Part shown: piece by piece, positions 9,292 through 18,739 of the stretch | Layout: each line of letters begins with the position of its first letter | How positions within the stretch are numbered: the stretch's first letter is position 1 | Assembly: GCF_947493125.1 (NCBI RefSeq) | Contig: NZ_CANLQB010000006.1 | Span: 124,001-188,000 of the forward strand | Origin: an uncultured Roseobacter sp. | GTDB lineage: Bacteria > Pseudomonadota > Alphaproteobacteria > Rhodobacterales > Rhodobacteraceae | Reading direction: 5' to 3' | Length of the DNA: 64,000 nucleotides | Made by a program: the position numbers and the translations under genes | The notes under the pieces: model-generated | The model's database searches: none | What the model saw: only the letters and a program-made list of their open reading frames with translations | What the model was told of the DNA's origin: nothing

Positions 9292-10260
9292 ATGATGGCG
9301 CTGACCCTGAAGGCCATGGACTACTTCACCACCGCCCTGCGGCACGGAAATATCGCGAAAGCGGCGGTGGAGTTGAACATCGCCGCCTCTGCGGTCTCGG
9401 CTGCGATTGATCAGGTCGAAGCCGCGTTTGACCTCACCCTGGTCACACGACACCGCGCGCGGGGCATTCAGGCGACCGCCAGCGGCCGGGTGGTTGCCCG
9501 GAAGTGTGAGCGGTTGCTGGACGACTATCGCAGTGTGCTGGCCGAAGGAGCGGATCTGAGGCAGGCGCTGAGCGGAACGTTTCGCGTCGGGTATTACGCG
9601 CCCATCGCGCCCGCGTTTCTGCCGCAGATCCTGGAGACTTTCCTGCCTGGGGACGGCGGCGTCGATCTGCAACTGGAAGAGTGTGACAACGATGCGGCGC
9701 AGGACGGGCTGCTGAGCGGTCGCTACGATGCGATCCTGTTCGTTTCGGAAGACGTGCGCCCGTCGATGGCGTTCGAGGTGCTGATCTCCGCCCCGCCCTA
9801 TTGTCTGCTGCCTGCCGCGCATCCGCTGGCGGCGCGGCCCGTGGTGTCGATGGCCGAGATCGCCCGGGAGCCGCTCGTCGTGCTGAACCGGCCCGTGGTT
9901 GCGGCCTATTACGCGCGGCTCTTCGACAGCCATGTCCGGCAGGCGCCCATTGTGGCCTATGCGAATTCGACCGAGATGGTGCGCAGCCTGGTGGCCGCCG
10001 GGCGGGGCTGTGCCCTTCTCAACATGCGGCCGCTGACGTCGGAGAGCTATAGTGGGTCGGAGGTTGTGGCGGTGCCGATTTCCGATCCCTTGCCGGTCTT
10101 GAGCCTTGCGGTAGGGTATGACAGCTCGCGCCCGCGGCGGATCACGCAATGCTTTGTCGACGCCTGCAAGGCCTATTTCGCGACCTCTGACGCAGCACGC
10201 TGTGTGGTTGCAGATACCGATACAGGGTCGGTCGTAGAGCGGGGAGGCTCCGGGGTCTAG
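9292..10260 (+). CDS. LysR-family transcriptional regulator
   Basis: 322 residues. The N-terminal winged helix (ALTLKAMDYFTTALRHGN, then KAAVELNIAASAVSAAIDQVEA) and a periplasmic-binding-like effector domain (GTFRVGYYAPIAPAFLPQIL, then GRGCALLNMRP) define the family. It is divergent from the hydroxylase gene with about 100 nt between them, the usual LysR arrangement. That hydroxylase is therefore the likeliest target. The start could be either of two adjacent ATGs (9292 or 9295). Its stop overlaps the convergent znuB stop by a few bases. Confidence 0.92.
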   Translation: MMALTLKAMDYFTTALRHGNIAKAAVELNIAASAVSAAIDQVEAAFDLTLVTRHRARGIQATASGRVVARKCERLLDDYRSVLAEGADLRQALSGTFRVGYYAPIAPAFLPQILETFLPGDGGVDLQLEECDNDAAQDGLLSGRYDAILFVSEDVRPSMAFEVLISAPPYCLLPAAHPLAARPVVSMAEIAREPLVVLNRPVVAAYYARLFDSHVRQAPIVAYANSTEMVRSLVAAGRGCALLNMRPLTSESYSGSEVVAVPISDPLPVLSLAVGYDSSRPRRITQCFVDACKAYFATSDAARCVVADTDTGSVVERGGSGV

Positions 10261-11054
10261 GCGCCACGCTGGCTGCGCCACCCGACGAGGTTGAGCGCCG
10301 CGAAGAGCACCGCGGCCACGCAGACGATGGAGGGCCCGGCGGGCGTGTCGAAGACATAGGCGGCGCGCAGCCCGGCGGCGGCGGAGACCGCGCCGATCAC
10401 CCCTGCGGTGACGGCCATCGCTTCGGGCGTGCGCGCGAGGCCACGGGCGGCGGCGGCGGGGATCACCAGCATGGCGGCGATCAGAAGCACACCGACCACC
10501 TTGATCGCAACAGCCACCGTGACGGCGAGAGACAGGGTCAGGATCAACTGCTCGCGCCGGGGGTCACGCCCACTGGCATAGGCCAGCTCATCGCTCAAGG
10601 TCGAGGTCAGCAGGGCCGACCACCGCCAGGCGATCAGCGCCACGACCAGCGCCGCACCGCCCCAGATCACCGCGAGATCCAGACGCGACACCGCAAGGAT
10701 GTCGCCGAAGAGATAGGCCATGAGGTCGATCCGGATGCCGGACAGGAAGGAGACCGCCACGAGACCGAAGGCGAGCGAGGAATGGGCGAGCACGCCCAGC
10801 AGCGTATCCATCGCATAGCCGCGTCCGGCCAGCAGGGTCACCGTCATCGCCATGATCAGGGCGACGGCCATGGCGCCGATGAATATCGACATCTGGAAGG
10901 CCAGCGACAGGGCCACGCCAAGGATCGCCGCATGGGCTGTGGCATCGCCGAAATAGGCCATGCGACGCCAGACGACAAAGCAGCCCAGTGGTGCCGCGGC
11001 AATCGCCACGCCGATGCCCGCTAGCGTCGCGCGCGTCATGAAATCATCGAGCAT
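10257..11054 (-). CDS. znuB: ZnuB, zinc ABC transporter permease
   Basis: 265 residues with about eight hydrophobic segments and the ABC-3 family signature (CFVVWRRMAYFGDATAHAAILG, then VKVVGVLLIAAMLVIPAAAA-like sequence). It forms the inner-membrane channel for Zn(II) taken from ZnuA. Its start is adjacent to the znuC stop (11054), so the two are translationally coupled. It ends the minus-strand zur-znuC-znuB operon. Confidence 0.95.
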   Translation of the reverse strand: MLDDFMTRATLAGIGVAIAAAPLGCFVVWRRMAYFGDATAHAAILGVALSLAFQMSIFIGAMAVALIMAMTVTLLAGRGYAMDTLLGVLAHSSLAFGLVAVSFLSGIRIDLMAYLFGDILAVSRLDLAVIWGGAALVVALIAWRWSALLTSTLSDELAYASGRDPRREQLILTLSLAVTVAVAIKVVGVLLIAAMLVIPAAAARGLARTPEAMAVTAGVIGAVSAAAGLRAAYVFDTPAGPSIVCVAAVLFAALNLVGWRSQRGA

Positions 11055-11806
11055 TACTCTGCCGCCTCATGCGCCGACGGCCCGTGGTCGTGATCATGGT
11101 CGTGGCTGTGGTCGTGATCGTGCCGGTAGAGTGCCAGCGCGCCGCCGGTGCCGGTGCCGAAGAGGGCGCGGTACTCCGGCGCGGACGCCACGACTGCGGG
11201 CGAGCCTTCGCAGCAGACGTGGCCGTTGAGGCAGATCACCCGGTCGGAGGCGCTCATCACCACGTGCAGCTCGTGGCTGATCATCAGCACCGCGCAACCG
11301 GTCTCGCGGCACACGGTCTCGATCTGACGGTAGAAGGCCGCGGAGCCCCGCTGATCGAGGCCCTGGGTGGCCTCGTCCAGCAATAGAATGTCAGGCTGGT
11401 TGATCAGCGCCCGGGCCAGCAGCACCCGCTGGAACTGCCCACCGGAGAGCTGCGACATCTGTCGTTTCAGGAGATCCGGCACACCGGCCCGGGCGAGCGC
11501 GGCATGGCAGGCGCCGCGCGGGACACGGTCGGTCAGCGTCATGAACCGCTCTACGGTGATCGGCAGCGTCGGGTCGATGTGCAGCTTCTGCGGCACGTAG
11601 CCGACGCGCAGGCCGGGTTTCAAGGTGATCTCACCGGCGGCCGGGCGGGTCGCTCCGATGATCGCGCGCAGCAGGCTGGTCTTGCCCGACCCGTTCGGTC
11701 CCACGATGGTCACGATCTCTCCGGGCTGGACGGCGAGCGCCACGTGACGCAGCACGGTATGCGCGCCGTATTTGACGCTGAGGTTCTTGACTGACACCAA
11801 GGTCAT
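11054..11806 (-). CDS. znuC: ZnuC, zinc ABC transporter ATPase
   Basis: 250 residues. Walker A is GPNGSGKTS, the signature is LSGGQFQRVLLARAL, Walker B is ILLLDEAT, and the switch His lies in MISHELH. A C-terminal His/Asp tail (HDHDHSHDHDHDHG) is typical of zinc-linked ZnuC proteins and may buffer metal. It powers ZnuB. The start overlaps the zur stop by four bases and the stop touches znuB. Confidence 0.96.
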   Translation of the reverse strand: MTLVSVKNLSVKYGAHTVLRHVALAVQPGEIVTIVGPNGSGKTSLLRAIIGATRPAAGEITLKPGLRVGYVPQKLHIDPTLPITVERFMTLTDRVPRGACHAALARAGVPDLLKRQMSQLSGGQFQRVLLARALINQPDILLLDEATQGLDQRGSAAFYRQIETVCRETGCAVLMISHELHVVMSASDRVICLNGHVCCEGSPAVVASAPEYRALFGTGTGGALALYRHDHDHSHDHDHDHGPSAHEAAE

Positions 11807-12321
11807 GGGGCGGCCTTGTCGACACAGGCCGGGCAGACGCCTTCGGCTTCGAGCACGGTGCGCTCAATCTGGAACCCGGCGGCGCGCGCCGCCGCCCCCA
11901 GGGCCCCGCGCGCAGGCGCGGACTGCGCCTCGGCCACGGCATCGCAGAGCCGACAGATCATGAAGGCCGGAGAATGGGTCTCTCCGGGATGGGTACAGGC
12001 GACAAAGGCATTCAGCCGCTCGATCTTGTGCACAAATCCGTGCTCGGCCAGAAAATCCAATGCGCGATAGGCCACGGGCGGCTGCGAGCCGAACCCGGCC
12101 TCGCGCAGCAGATCGAGGATCGCATAGGCCCCCAGCGCCTTGTGCTCCTGCAACAGCAGCTCAAGCACCTTGCGGCGGACCGGCGTCAGGCGCAGACCCT
12201 CCTCCGCACAGCGCGCCTCGACCGCCGAGAGGGCCTGCGCAACGCAGGTGTCATGGTCATGGATCGAGAACCCGACAGACGCCTTCGGATCATCCGGCCC
12301 CGGTTTTGTCTCACTTGTCAT
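11803..12321 (-). CDS. zur: Zur, zinc uptake regulator (Fur family)
   Basis: 172 residues. A winged helix (LRLTPVRRKVLELLLQEHKALGAYAILDLL) is followed by the Fur-family dimerisation domain with paired cysteines CRLC and, at the end, CPAC for the structural zinc. With zinc bound it should repress both its own operon and the divergent znuA. The near-palindrome at 12352-12368 lies just upstream, consistent with autoregulation. It is the first gene of zur-znuC-znuB. Confidence 0.94.
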   Translation of the reverse strand: MTSETKPGPDDPKASVGFSIHDHDTCVAQALSAVEARCAEEGLRLTPVRRKVLELLLQEHKALGAYAILDLLREAGFGSQPPVAYRALDFLAEHGFVHKIERLNAFVACTHPGETHSPAFMICRLCDAVAEAQSAPARGALGAAARAAGFQIERTVLEAEGVCPACVDKAAP

Positions 12322-12351
12322 GATCGTCCATATCGGGTACTCGAAAACGCA

Positions 12352-12368
12352 ATGTTATAAAATCACAT
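12352..12368. promoter_or_regulatory. Zur-type operator between zur and znuA
   Basis: ATGTTATAAAATCACAT is a near-palindrome with half-sites ATGTTAT and ATGTGAT (reverse complement of ATCACAT). It resembles the AT-rich Zur box. It lies in the 57-nt gap between the divergent zur and znuA starts, so one site could control both. It overlaps the upstream candidate ATG of znuA at 12367. Confidence 0.7.
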
Positions 12369-12378
12369 GAGTCCTCCA

Positions 12379-13464
12379 ATGTCCAGAAAGCTAATTTTTT
12401 CATCAGCCGCCGCCGTATTGATGGGCGGCACCGCCATCGCAGACGTCCCGACCGTGGCCGTTGACATCGCACCGGTCCATTCGCTTGTGGCCCGGGTCAT
12501 GGAGGGTATCGGGACACCGCAGCTGATCGTGCAACCGGGCGCCTCGCCGCATGAATACAGCCTGCGCCCCTCCGAAGCGGCAGCCTTGCAAGACGCGGAT
12601 CTGGTGGTGTGGATGGGCGAGGATCTCACACCCTGGATGGAAGAGGCGGTGGAGACCCTGGCCGCGGATGCAAGTGTCATCACGCTGTTGGAGGCGGATG
12701 GCACCGTGCTGCTGGACTTCCGGGAAGGCGCGCTCTTCGAGGCGCATGCCCATGGCGAGGACGAGCATCACGGTGACGAGAAAGACCATGCGCATGACGA
12801 TCATGCAGAAGACCACGCGCACGATCATGGCGAGACCGAAGAGCACGCACATGAGGAGCACGAGGAGGCACATGACCATGACGACCACGGTGCGGACACG
12901 CACGCCGAGGAGGCGCATGCGGGGCACGATCACGACGGACACGACCACGGCGCGCGTGATCCGCACGCGTGGCTCTCGCCGGAGAACGCCGCCACCTGGC
13001 TCAACCTGATCGCCGCACAGCTTTCTGGCGCGGATCCGGACAATGCGGGCACCTACTTTGCCAATGCGGCGGCTGCGCGCGAGGAGCTGGCCGGTCTGGC
13101 CGAGGACATCGACGCGCAGCTGGCAGCGGTGCGCGGGGGCAACTTCATCGCGTTCCACGATGCCTATCAGTACTTCGAGACAGCCTTTGACCTGCCCGCG
13201 TCGGGTGCCATTTCGCTGAGCGATGCCTCAGATCCCAGCCCGGCGCGCGTCGCCGAAATCCAGGCCCGTGTGAAAGACGAAAGCATCGCCTGCGTGCTCT
13301 CCGAACCGCAGTTCAACGCCGGCCTTGTCACCACGGTGATGGACGGAACCGCAGCCAAGACCGCGGTGCTCGACCCTCTGGGCTCCGACATCGCGCCGGG
13401 TGCGGAGCTTTACCCGCAGCTGCTGCGGAACCTGGCCGCCGCGCTGGTGGACTGTTTGTCGTAA
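12379..13464 (+). CDS. znuA: ZnuA, periplasmic zinc-binding protein
   Basis: 361 residues from the ATG at 12379. A signal peptide (MSRKLIFSSAAAVLMGGTAIA) is followed by the cluster A-I metal-binding fold. Likely zinc ligands lie in GASPHEYSLRPS, RDPHAWLSP and FIAFHDAYQYFE. A long His/Asp/Glu-rich loop at about residues 120-195 is the flexible metal-trapping loop typical of ZnuA. The ORF can start at 12367, but that ATG lies in the Zur operator and adds nothing to the signal peptide. I therefore prefer 12379, although neither has a strong ribosome site. Confidence 0.94.
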   Translation: MSRKLIFSSAAAVLMGGTAIADVPTVAVDIAPVHSLVARVMEGIGTPQLIVQPGASPHEYSLRPSEAAALQDADLVVWMGEDLTPWMEEAVETLAADASVITLLEADGTVLLDFREGALFEAHAHGEDEHHGDEKDHAHDDHAEDHAHDHGETEEHAHEEHEEAHDHDDHGADTHAEEAHAGHDHDGHDHGARDPHAWLSPENAATWLNLIAAQLSGADPDNAGTYFANAAAAREELAGLAEDIDAQLAAVRGGNFIAFHDAYQYFETAFDLPASGAISLSDASDPSPARVAEIQARVKDESIACVLSEPQFNAGLVTTVMDGTAAKTAVLDPLGSDIAPGAELYPQLLRNLAAALVDCLS

Positions 13465-13572
13465 CGGATGCGGCGCTCTCGCGTGGTCGCCGCGCGAAAC
13501 CAGGGCGTTTGGGGGCGGCGGAGGCTCGCAATTGCGGGCGTTCGCCCCCTCGTGAGCTTGCGGTAAGGACGG

Positions 13573-16005
13573 TCAGAACCAGTTGCGCATCTTCTGCAGC
13601 TCTTTCTCGATTTCCTTGCCCAGATGCACCAGCTTGTGCGCGATGTCTTTGAGCGAGATCGTGACCGTTGTGGATTTCGGGAGGAGCCCGTAGTGCGCCG
13701 TCGCCCCAACGGTGAACACGCCGGTTTTGGACGACATGGAGATATCCAGCGTGCTGAGCTTGAGCTTGCCAGTAAGCTTGATGGGCTTTTTTCCAAAATC
13801 GGCATGTGCGGAGATTGCCGCCGTGAAGCGACCGCGGCTGTCAGCGCCGAGACCGCACTTCAGCGTGATCGACTCTCCCTTGAAGTCGATCTTCGTCTTG
13901 AGCCAGAAGCCGCTGTTGGTCAGGGTCAGCGTGGTGGTGTCCGAGACCCCAAGGACGTTGACATAGTAATCGGCGAGCAGATGGGGTGAGCGATCTGTGT
14001 CGAAGGCGAATTGCGGCCCTTTGGCTTGGTCTTTCGCGTCGGCGATTGTGAAGATCCCGGGCACGGAGAGCGCCTTGCCCATTTGCAAGCTTCCGGACAT
14101 GCCCGCGGTTGTGACCTTCAGATCCGCATGGGCGGGGAACCTGAAGACCGTCGCATCGCCGGTGAACCTGAACCCGTCGCGATAGCAGACATCCTTGGAG
14201 ATCCGGCAGGTGCCCGACGGGTCGGTGCAGCTCCAGATCTCAAGGTTTCGGAAGCTGATCCCGCTTCTGAGTTCTTTGGGAAGCTTGGCCTCGTGGCACA
14301 GGGCCTTGAACATCGGAGCCAGGTCCAGATGGCTGTAGGTGGCGCTGACGAATGTGGGCGCAAGCTCTGGCAGCGCGAAGGCAAATCCGAAGGACGCATT
14401 CTCCTTGCCGATCCACATCGCGCCGTGCAGGCCCATGACGAAGGCTTCGGGTTCAACGGAAAAACTGGCGCCGATTTCGGTGAGCTTCACGCCCGACGCA
14501 TTCTTGGGCGGCGTGAGGCTTGTCGACGGATCCTTGGCGTTCCCGGAGAAGCTCAGCACGGGGCCTGCGGTGGTCTCCTCGACCCGGACCGCGCCGGAGA
14601 CCTCGACGTGCTGGCCCTGCGGAGCGGGAAACAGCACGTCGCCCACGACTTCGAAGCTGGGCTGCAGAGACAGGATCAGCCTCGCATTTCGGATTTCCAT
14701 CGTCGCCGGTTTGCGGGCGCCGGGGACGTCGAGGCTGAGATCCAGATTGCCCAGTGTGGCGGAAAACTCGGTGTCCTTGGCCGAGGGGCCCAGGGTGGCC
14801 TGGAGCAGAAGTTCGGGTGTGCCACCCAGAAGGCCGGAGACCGCCTTGCCGAGGAGCGACGTCTGCGACCGGTCCATCGCCAGATCCAACCCGACGTTCA
14901 GACCCTTTTCGAGCGTGAAGGCATGTTTGCCGAGTTTGGGAAAAATCTCGTTCGCGATGGAGACATGGCCGGTTGCGACGGCGAGAAAGGATTGGCGGAA
15001 GGTGAGCACCTCGTCGACCACCGCAAACTCGGGCGACAGATCGGCCATCTTCCAGCCCTTCTCCGTGGCCACGCCCAGCGCCAGATTGCGGCTTTCGGCA
15101 TCGCGTTCGAGATAGACGAAGGCATCTTCCTTGAGCGAGTTCTGCCCGGAGACCAGCAGCGTGTGGTTTGCGAAATCCAGCACCACCTGGCCTGCGGCAA
15201 TGTCGAGCCCCTTGGGAGCGGAGACCGTGGTCGCGCCTTTCGTCTGGGCCTTCAGACCAACGGCGCGGAGCATGTCCTCAAACACGATGGGCGCGCCGGC
15301 GTCGGTTTGCAGCGAGCCTTTCAGGACAGAGGTCGCAGCGGTTGGCTTGGCGGCGAAGTCGTAGCTCAGGGCGAGATGGCCGGTCTGGCCGATCCGGGTT
15401 TGCACGGCCAGTTCAAATGTCGTGCGCTTGAGCTTTTTCTGGCCCCGGTACTCCAGCATCAGCGCCGCATCGGTGGTGCCGCTTGCGAAGGGTAGAAACT
15501 CCGTCTGGCTCAACCGGGCCTTGGAGGAGAGCGTCCAGCCGGCTTTGCCGTCATAGGCGATGGACATGGCAATCAGGTCGATCAGCGTGGTTTTCATGTC
15601 GCTCGGTGCGGTGCGCGCGCCCAGCTTCTTGACAACGGATGCCAGCGAGACGGGTGCGCCGAGCTGCGAGGTCAGGCTGAAGGTTTCGACCTGCCGGGAC
15701 AGCGCGATGTCGACATCGAAGTCGATGCCGCCAAAGTCGAGATCCGCCCGGATCACCCCGGTCGCTGCCTTTTTCGGGCCGTTGAAGGTCAGGCTGACCG
15801 ATATGTCCGTGAGCGACAGCGCCTCGTTTCCGAAGAGCATATAGGGATAGGACTTTGGAGCGCCGGTTGCCGTCACGGTCCAGGTCTTTGCGTCATAGTC
15901 CGGGTCATTGGTGATGATGATGCTCATATCGCCAACGGATGTGGCGACCAGCGTTCCGCCAAATCTGTCCTTGATGAGCTGTCCGAGTGTTGTGCTCTGT
16001 CCCAT
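13573..16005 (-). CDS. Large beta-strand-rich protein of unknown function
   Basis: 810 residues from the ATG at 16005, which follows AGGAGC on the minus strand. I recognise no family. The sequence alternates short amphipathic strands and turns throughout, with many repeated patterns such as LTDISVSLTFNGPKK, FGGIDFDVDIALSRQ and GNLDLSLDVPGARK. It has no signal peptide or membrane segment and few cysteines (a cluster at about 655-690). It ends in a charged helix (EIEKELQKMRNWF). The architecture suggests stacked beta modules, perhaps a lipid-binding or scaffold protein. The frame remains open upstream to 16338 but that part looks non-coding. It stands alone between znuA and ycaQ. Confidence 0.8.
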   Translation of the reverse strand: MGQSTTLGQLIKDRFGGTLVATSVGDMSIIITNDPDYDAKTWTVTATGAPKSYPYMLFGNEALSLTDISVSLTFNGPKKAATGVIRADLDFGGIDFDVDIALSRQVETFSLTSQLGAPVSLASVVKKLGARTAPSDMKTTLIDLIAMSIAYDGKAGWTLSSKARLSQTEFLPFASGTTDAALMLEYRGQKKLKRTTFELAVQTRIGQTGHLALSYDFAAKPTAATSVLKGSLQTDAGAPIVFEDMLRAVGLKAQTKGATTVSAPKGLDIAAGQVVLDFANHTLLVSGQNSLKEDAFVYLERDAESRNLALGVATEKGWKMADLSPEFAVVDEVLTFRQSFLAVATGHVSIANEIFPKLGKHAFTLEKGLNVGLDLAMDRSQTSLLGKAVSGLLGGTPELLLQATLGPSAKDTEFSATLGNLDLSLDVPGARKPATMEIRNARLILSLQPSFEVVGDVLFPAPQGQHVEVSGAVRVEETTAGPVLSFSGNAKDPSTSLTPPKNASGVKLTEIGASFSVEPEAFVMGLHGAMWIGKENASFGFAFALPELAPTFVSATYSHLDLAPMFKALCHEAKLPKELRSGISFRNLEIWSCTDPSGTCRISKDVCYRDGFRFTGDATVFRFPAHADLKVTTAGMSGSLQMGKALSVPGIFTIADAKDQAKGPQFAFDTDRSPHLLADYYVNVLGVSDTTTLTLTNSGFWLKTKIDFKGESITLKCGLGADSRGRFTAAISAHADFGKKPIKLTGKLKLSTLDISMSSKTGVFTVGATAHYGLLPKSTTVTISLKDIAHKLVHLGKEIEKELQKMRNWF

Positions 16006-16356
16006 ATGCCGTGCTCCTATCGCTTTTTCAAAAATCCGAACGTCTATCAAATTGGGCAGGAGCGTCTCACGCGCGCCCTGCATCTGTCCAGTTAAGGTTT
16101 GGGCGGTGCGTTCGGCGGGGCCAAGCCCCCCCGGGCGGGACGGCGGGCGACGCGGCAGGGTTCGGATCATGTCTTTCGTGGCTGGAGCGCGCGCCCGTGA
16201 ACGGCCCTCGGCCATGACCGATGGGGAGGCGCACCGCTGGTCAGCGGGGCAAGCGGCGACGGTTCGGCGCGGTGGCGGCATGGCTTCAGAACGGGGCCGC
16301 GGCTTGGCTCTGGTGGCCGCATCGCCCTTGTTTTGCATCCACAGCCGCGGAGACAG
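16006..16356. other. Gene-free interval
   Basis: No supported gene. A minus-strand frame continuous with the downstream unknown protein crosses most of it, but it is Arg/Pro-rich with no conserved pattern. The interval probably carries the promoter of the unknown gene. Confidence 0.5.
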
Positions 16357-17577
16357 CTAGGCGCGTCGAGGCATCCTGAGCCAGCCGTCGTCAAAGCCGT
16401 AGGAGCTGACACCAGCCAGCCGGGTGAGGCGCCCAAGCTCGGCCTCGAAGGCGGCAACGCGGCCCTTGCCCCAGCGCACCTTGGGTTCGGGCCAAAGCGC
16501 GCGCACCTGCAGCCTGTCGCGGTCACGAAAGGCTTTCATGTCCACGCGGCCCACCAGCCGATCCCCTTCCAGGATCGGGAAGACGTAATAGCCGTAGGTG
16601 CGCTTGGCTTCGGGCACGAAAATCTCGATGCGGTAGTCGAACCCGAAGAGCCGCGCCGCGCGCTTGCGGTCGCGCAGCGCCGGGTCAAAGGGGCTGAGCA
16701 CCCGCAAGCGCGATGTCGGCTCGACCCTCAGGGCGGGGTCTGCCATCACGTCGGGGCGCGCGTAGCATTGGTGCGGTTTCCCATCGGCGCAGCTGATCGA
16801 CATGGGCTGCAGATCTCCGCGCGCGCGCGCATCGGCGCACCACGTCTTGGCCTCCTCGAGCGTCACGTGATCCCAGAACGCGGCAAGCTCGGCCGGGGTG
16901 GCAAAGCCCAAACGGTCCAGCGCGCCCGCGCAGCACCAGTCCACGATCTGCGCCCGCTCGTCCGGGTCCAGCGGATGACAGAGTGCGGCGTCGATGACTC
17001 GCTCGGTCAGATCATAGCGTTTGCGAAACCCGTCCCGCCCCACGACGCAGAGCGCGCCGCTGCGCCACAGGTACTCCAGCGCCGTCTTTGACGGGTGCCA
17101 GTCCCACCAGCCGCCGGAGCCGCGCTTTTCATCCAGTCCCACATCCGACGAACACAGCGGCCCCTCCTCGCGGATCTGGTCGAGCACGGGCTGGAACTGT
17201 GCCTCGAAGCCGTCGCGGCGCCACGCGCTCCACTTCTCGCGCAGCCGCGCGGCATCCCGCTCGCGCCGCAGTTGCCAGTGACGGTAGTAGCCCATGGGGA
17301 TCACGGCGGCATCATGGGTCCAATGTTCAAAGAGTGCCCGGTCACGCTCGTAAAGCAATTTCAGCGCCTTGGGGCGATAGGTCGGGCGGCGGGAAAACAG
17401 GATCAGATCATGCGCCCGCGCCAGCGTGTTGATGCTGTCCAGTTGCACGAAGCCCAGCCGTTCGATGAGGGCAAGAAGGTCCGCGCCTTTGGCAGGTCCC
17501 GCAGGGGGCTCGCTCAGCGCATGGCGGTCCAGAAACAGCCGCCGCGCGGCGATATTGTCGAGCTGGGCCGTCTTCAT
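16357..17577 (-). CDS. YcaQ/AlkX-family winged-helix DNA glycosylase
   Basis: 406 residues. The N-terminal motif FVQLDSINTLARAHDLILFSR carries the QxD element of the YcaQ (AlkX) branch of the HTH_42 glycosylases. These unhook interstrand crosslinks or remove bulky alkylated bases. The C-terminal segments DRLVGRVDMKAFRDRDRL and SPFDPALRDRKRAARLFGFDYRIEIF are typical. Its ATG overlaps the stop of the upstream LacI gene, so the two may be cotranscribed. No functional link between them is obvious. Confidence 0.9.
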   Translation of the reverse strand: MKTAQLDNIAARRLFLDRHALSEPPAGPAKGADLLALIERLGFVQLDSINTLARAHDLILFSRRPTYRPKALKLLYERDRALFEHWTHDAAVIPMGYYRHWQLRRERDAARLREKWSAWRRDGFEAQFQPVLDQIREEGPLCSSDVGLDEKRGSGGWWDWHPSKTALEYLWRSGALCVVGRDGFRKRYDLTERVIDAALCHPLDPDERAQIVDWCCAGALDRLGFATPAELAAFWDHVTLEEAKTWCADARARGDLQPMSISCADGKPHQCYARPDVMADPALRVEPTSRLRVLSPFDPALRDRKRAARLFGFDYRIEIFVPEAKRTYGYYVFPILEGDRLVGRVDMKAFRDRDRLQVRALWPEPKVRWGKGRVAAFEAELGRLTRLAGVSSYGFDDGWLRMPRRA

Positions 17578-18617
17578 CCGCGTTGATTGCGGCGCAGGGT
17601 GTCCCCATAGGTGATGGTGGGCGTCAGGGCGATACGCTCGGGCGCGCCGGGATCCGCGTCATCCGGGAGCGCGCTGCGGTCGAGGATGATCTGCGCCGCC
17701 GCGGCCCCGATCTCGGACCGGCAGGCATCCATGGTCGCCAGCTTGCGCGGCAGGCCCTGCAGCAGCTCCACCCCGTTGAAGCCCGCGAGACCGATCTGCC
17801 CGGGCACGTCGATCTTCTGATCGAGCAGGTAGAGCAGCCCGCCTGCCCCGATCATATCATTGGAATAATACAGAAAATCGAGATCCGGCGCGCGCTCAAG
17901 CATGGATTGCGTCATCTCGCGCCCCTTGGCGAGTGCGGAGCCACCGGAGTAGAAATCCCGGGCCTCGATCTCGATCCCGGCCTTTGTGAGACCTTCCGTG
18001 AACCCTTCGAACCGCTTCCGGGCGCGATGGTCCAGAGGCATCTTCGTGCCCATGAACCCGATGCGGGTGTAGCCTTCCTTGAGGATCGCGGCGGCCATCA
18101 TCCGCCCGGCGCGGCGGTGCGAAATGCCCACCATCGCATCGACGGGATTGCCGTCGGTATCCATGATCTCCACCACCGGGATGCCCGCGTTCTGCAGCAT
18201 GGCGCGCGTCGGGTCGGAGTGCTCGAGCCCCGCGATGATCACACCCGAGGGTCGCCAGGACAGCATCTCGTAGAGCACCTGCTCCTCTTTTTCGGGCAGG
18301 TAATCCGTGACGCCGACCACGGGTTGCAGGGGCGTGCCGTCGAAGGTGCGGTTGATCCCCGTCAGCACCTCGGGAAAGACCATGTTCGACAGCGAGGGAA
18401 TGATCACGGCGACGAGGTTGACCCGCTGCGAGGCAAGCGAGCCCGCGATCTGGTTCGGCACGTATCCAAGTGATTTCGCCGCCTCGAGGACCTTGGTGCG
18501 CGTCGCTTCGGAGACATCGCCACGGTTGCGCAGCACCCGGCTGACCGTCATCTCCGACACCCCGCAGGCTTCCGATACATCACGAAGGGTCAACGGGCGC
18601 TGCTTGGGTCGTGTCAC
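17574..18617 (-). CDS. LacI-family transcriptional regulator (GntR-like)
   Basis: 347 residues from a GTG at 18617 that follows AGGA. The helix-turn-helix reads LTLRDVSEACGVSEMTVSRVLRNRGDVSEATR, followed by the hinge helix (NQIAGSLASQRV) and a sugar-binding-type core. The closest pattern I recognise is the gluconate repressor GntR group, but no sugar genes are adjacent, so its target is unknown. The frame extends to 18719 without a better start. Its stop overlaps the ycaQ start. Confidence 0.9.
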   Translation of the reverse strand: MTRPKQRPLTLRDVSEACGVSEMTVSRVLRNRGDVSEATRTKVLEAAKSLGYVPNQIAGSLASQRVNLVAVIIPSLSNMVFPEVLTGINRTFDGTPLQPVVGVTDYLPEKEEQVLYEMLSWRPSGVIIAGLEHSDPTRAMLQNAGIPVVEIMDTDGNPVDAMVGISHRRAGRMMAAAILKEGYTRIGFMGTKMPLDHRARKRFEGFTEGLTKAGIEIEARDFYSGGSALAKGREMTQSMLERAPDLDFLYYSNDMIGAGGLLYLLDQKIDVPGQIGLAGFNGVELLQGLPRKLATMDACRSEIGAAAAQIILDRSALPDDADPGAPERIALTPTITYGDTLRRNQRG

Positions 18618-18739
18618 TGCATGTGTCCTGTATTGTTGCACCTTCGTACCGCAGGAGAAGCCCCTGCCGCAAGCGCGGTTGCGCGCGTGGTTTTCCGGCG
18701 ATGACAAAGGGGAAAACATGCTCTACACCCGGACGCGGT

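Noticed and set aside
12730-12960. His/Asp/Glu-codon repeats in znuA as a special repeat array
   Set aside because: They encode the normal metal-binding loop of ZnuA.
16006-16338. N-terminal extension of the 810-residue protein
   Set aside because: Open frame but Arg/Pro-rich and unconserved in style; the ATG at 16005 has a good ribosome site.
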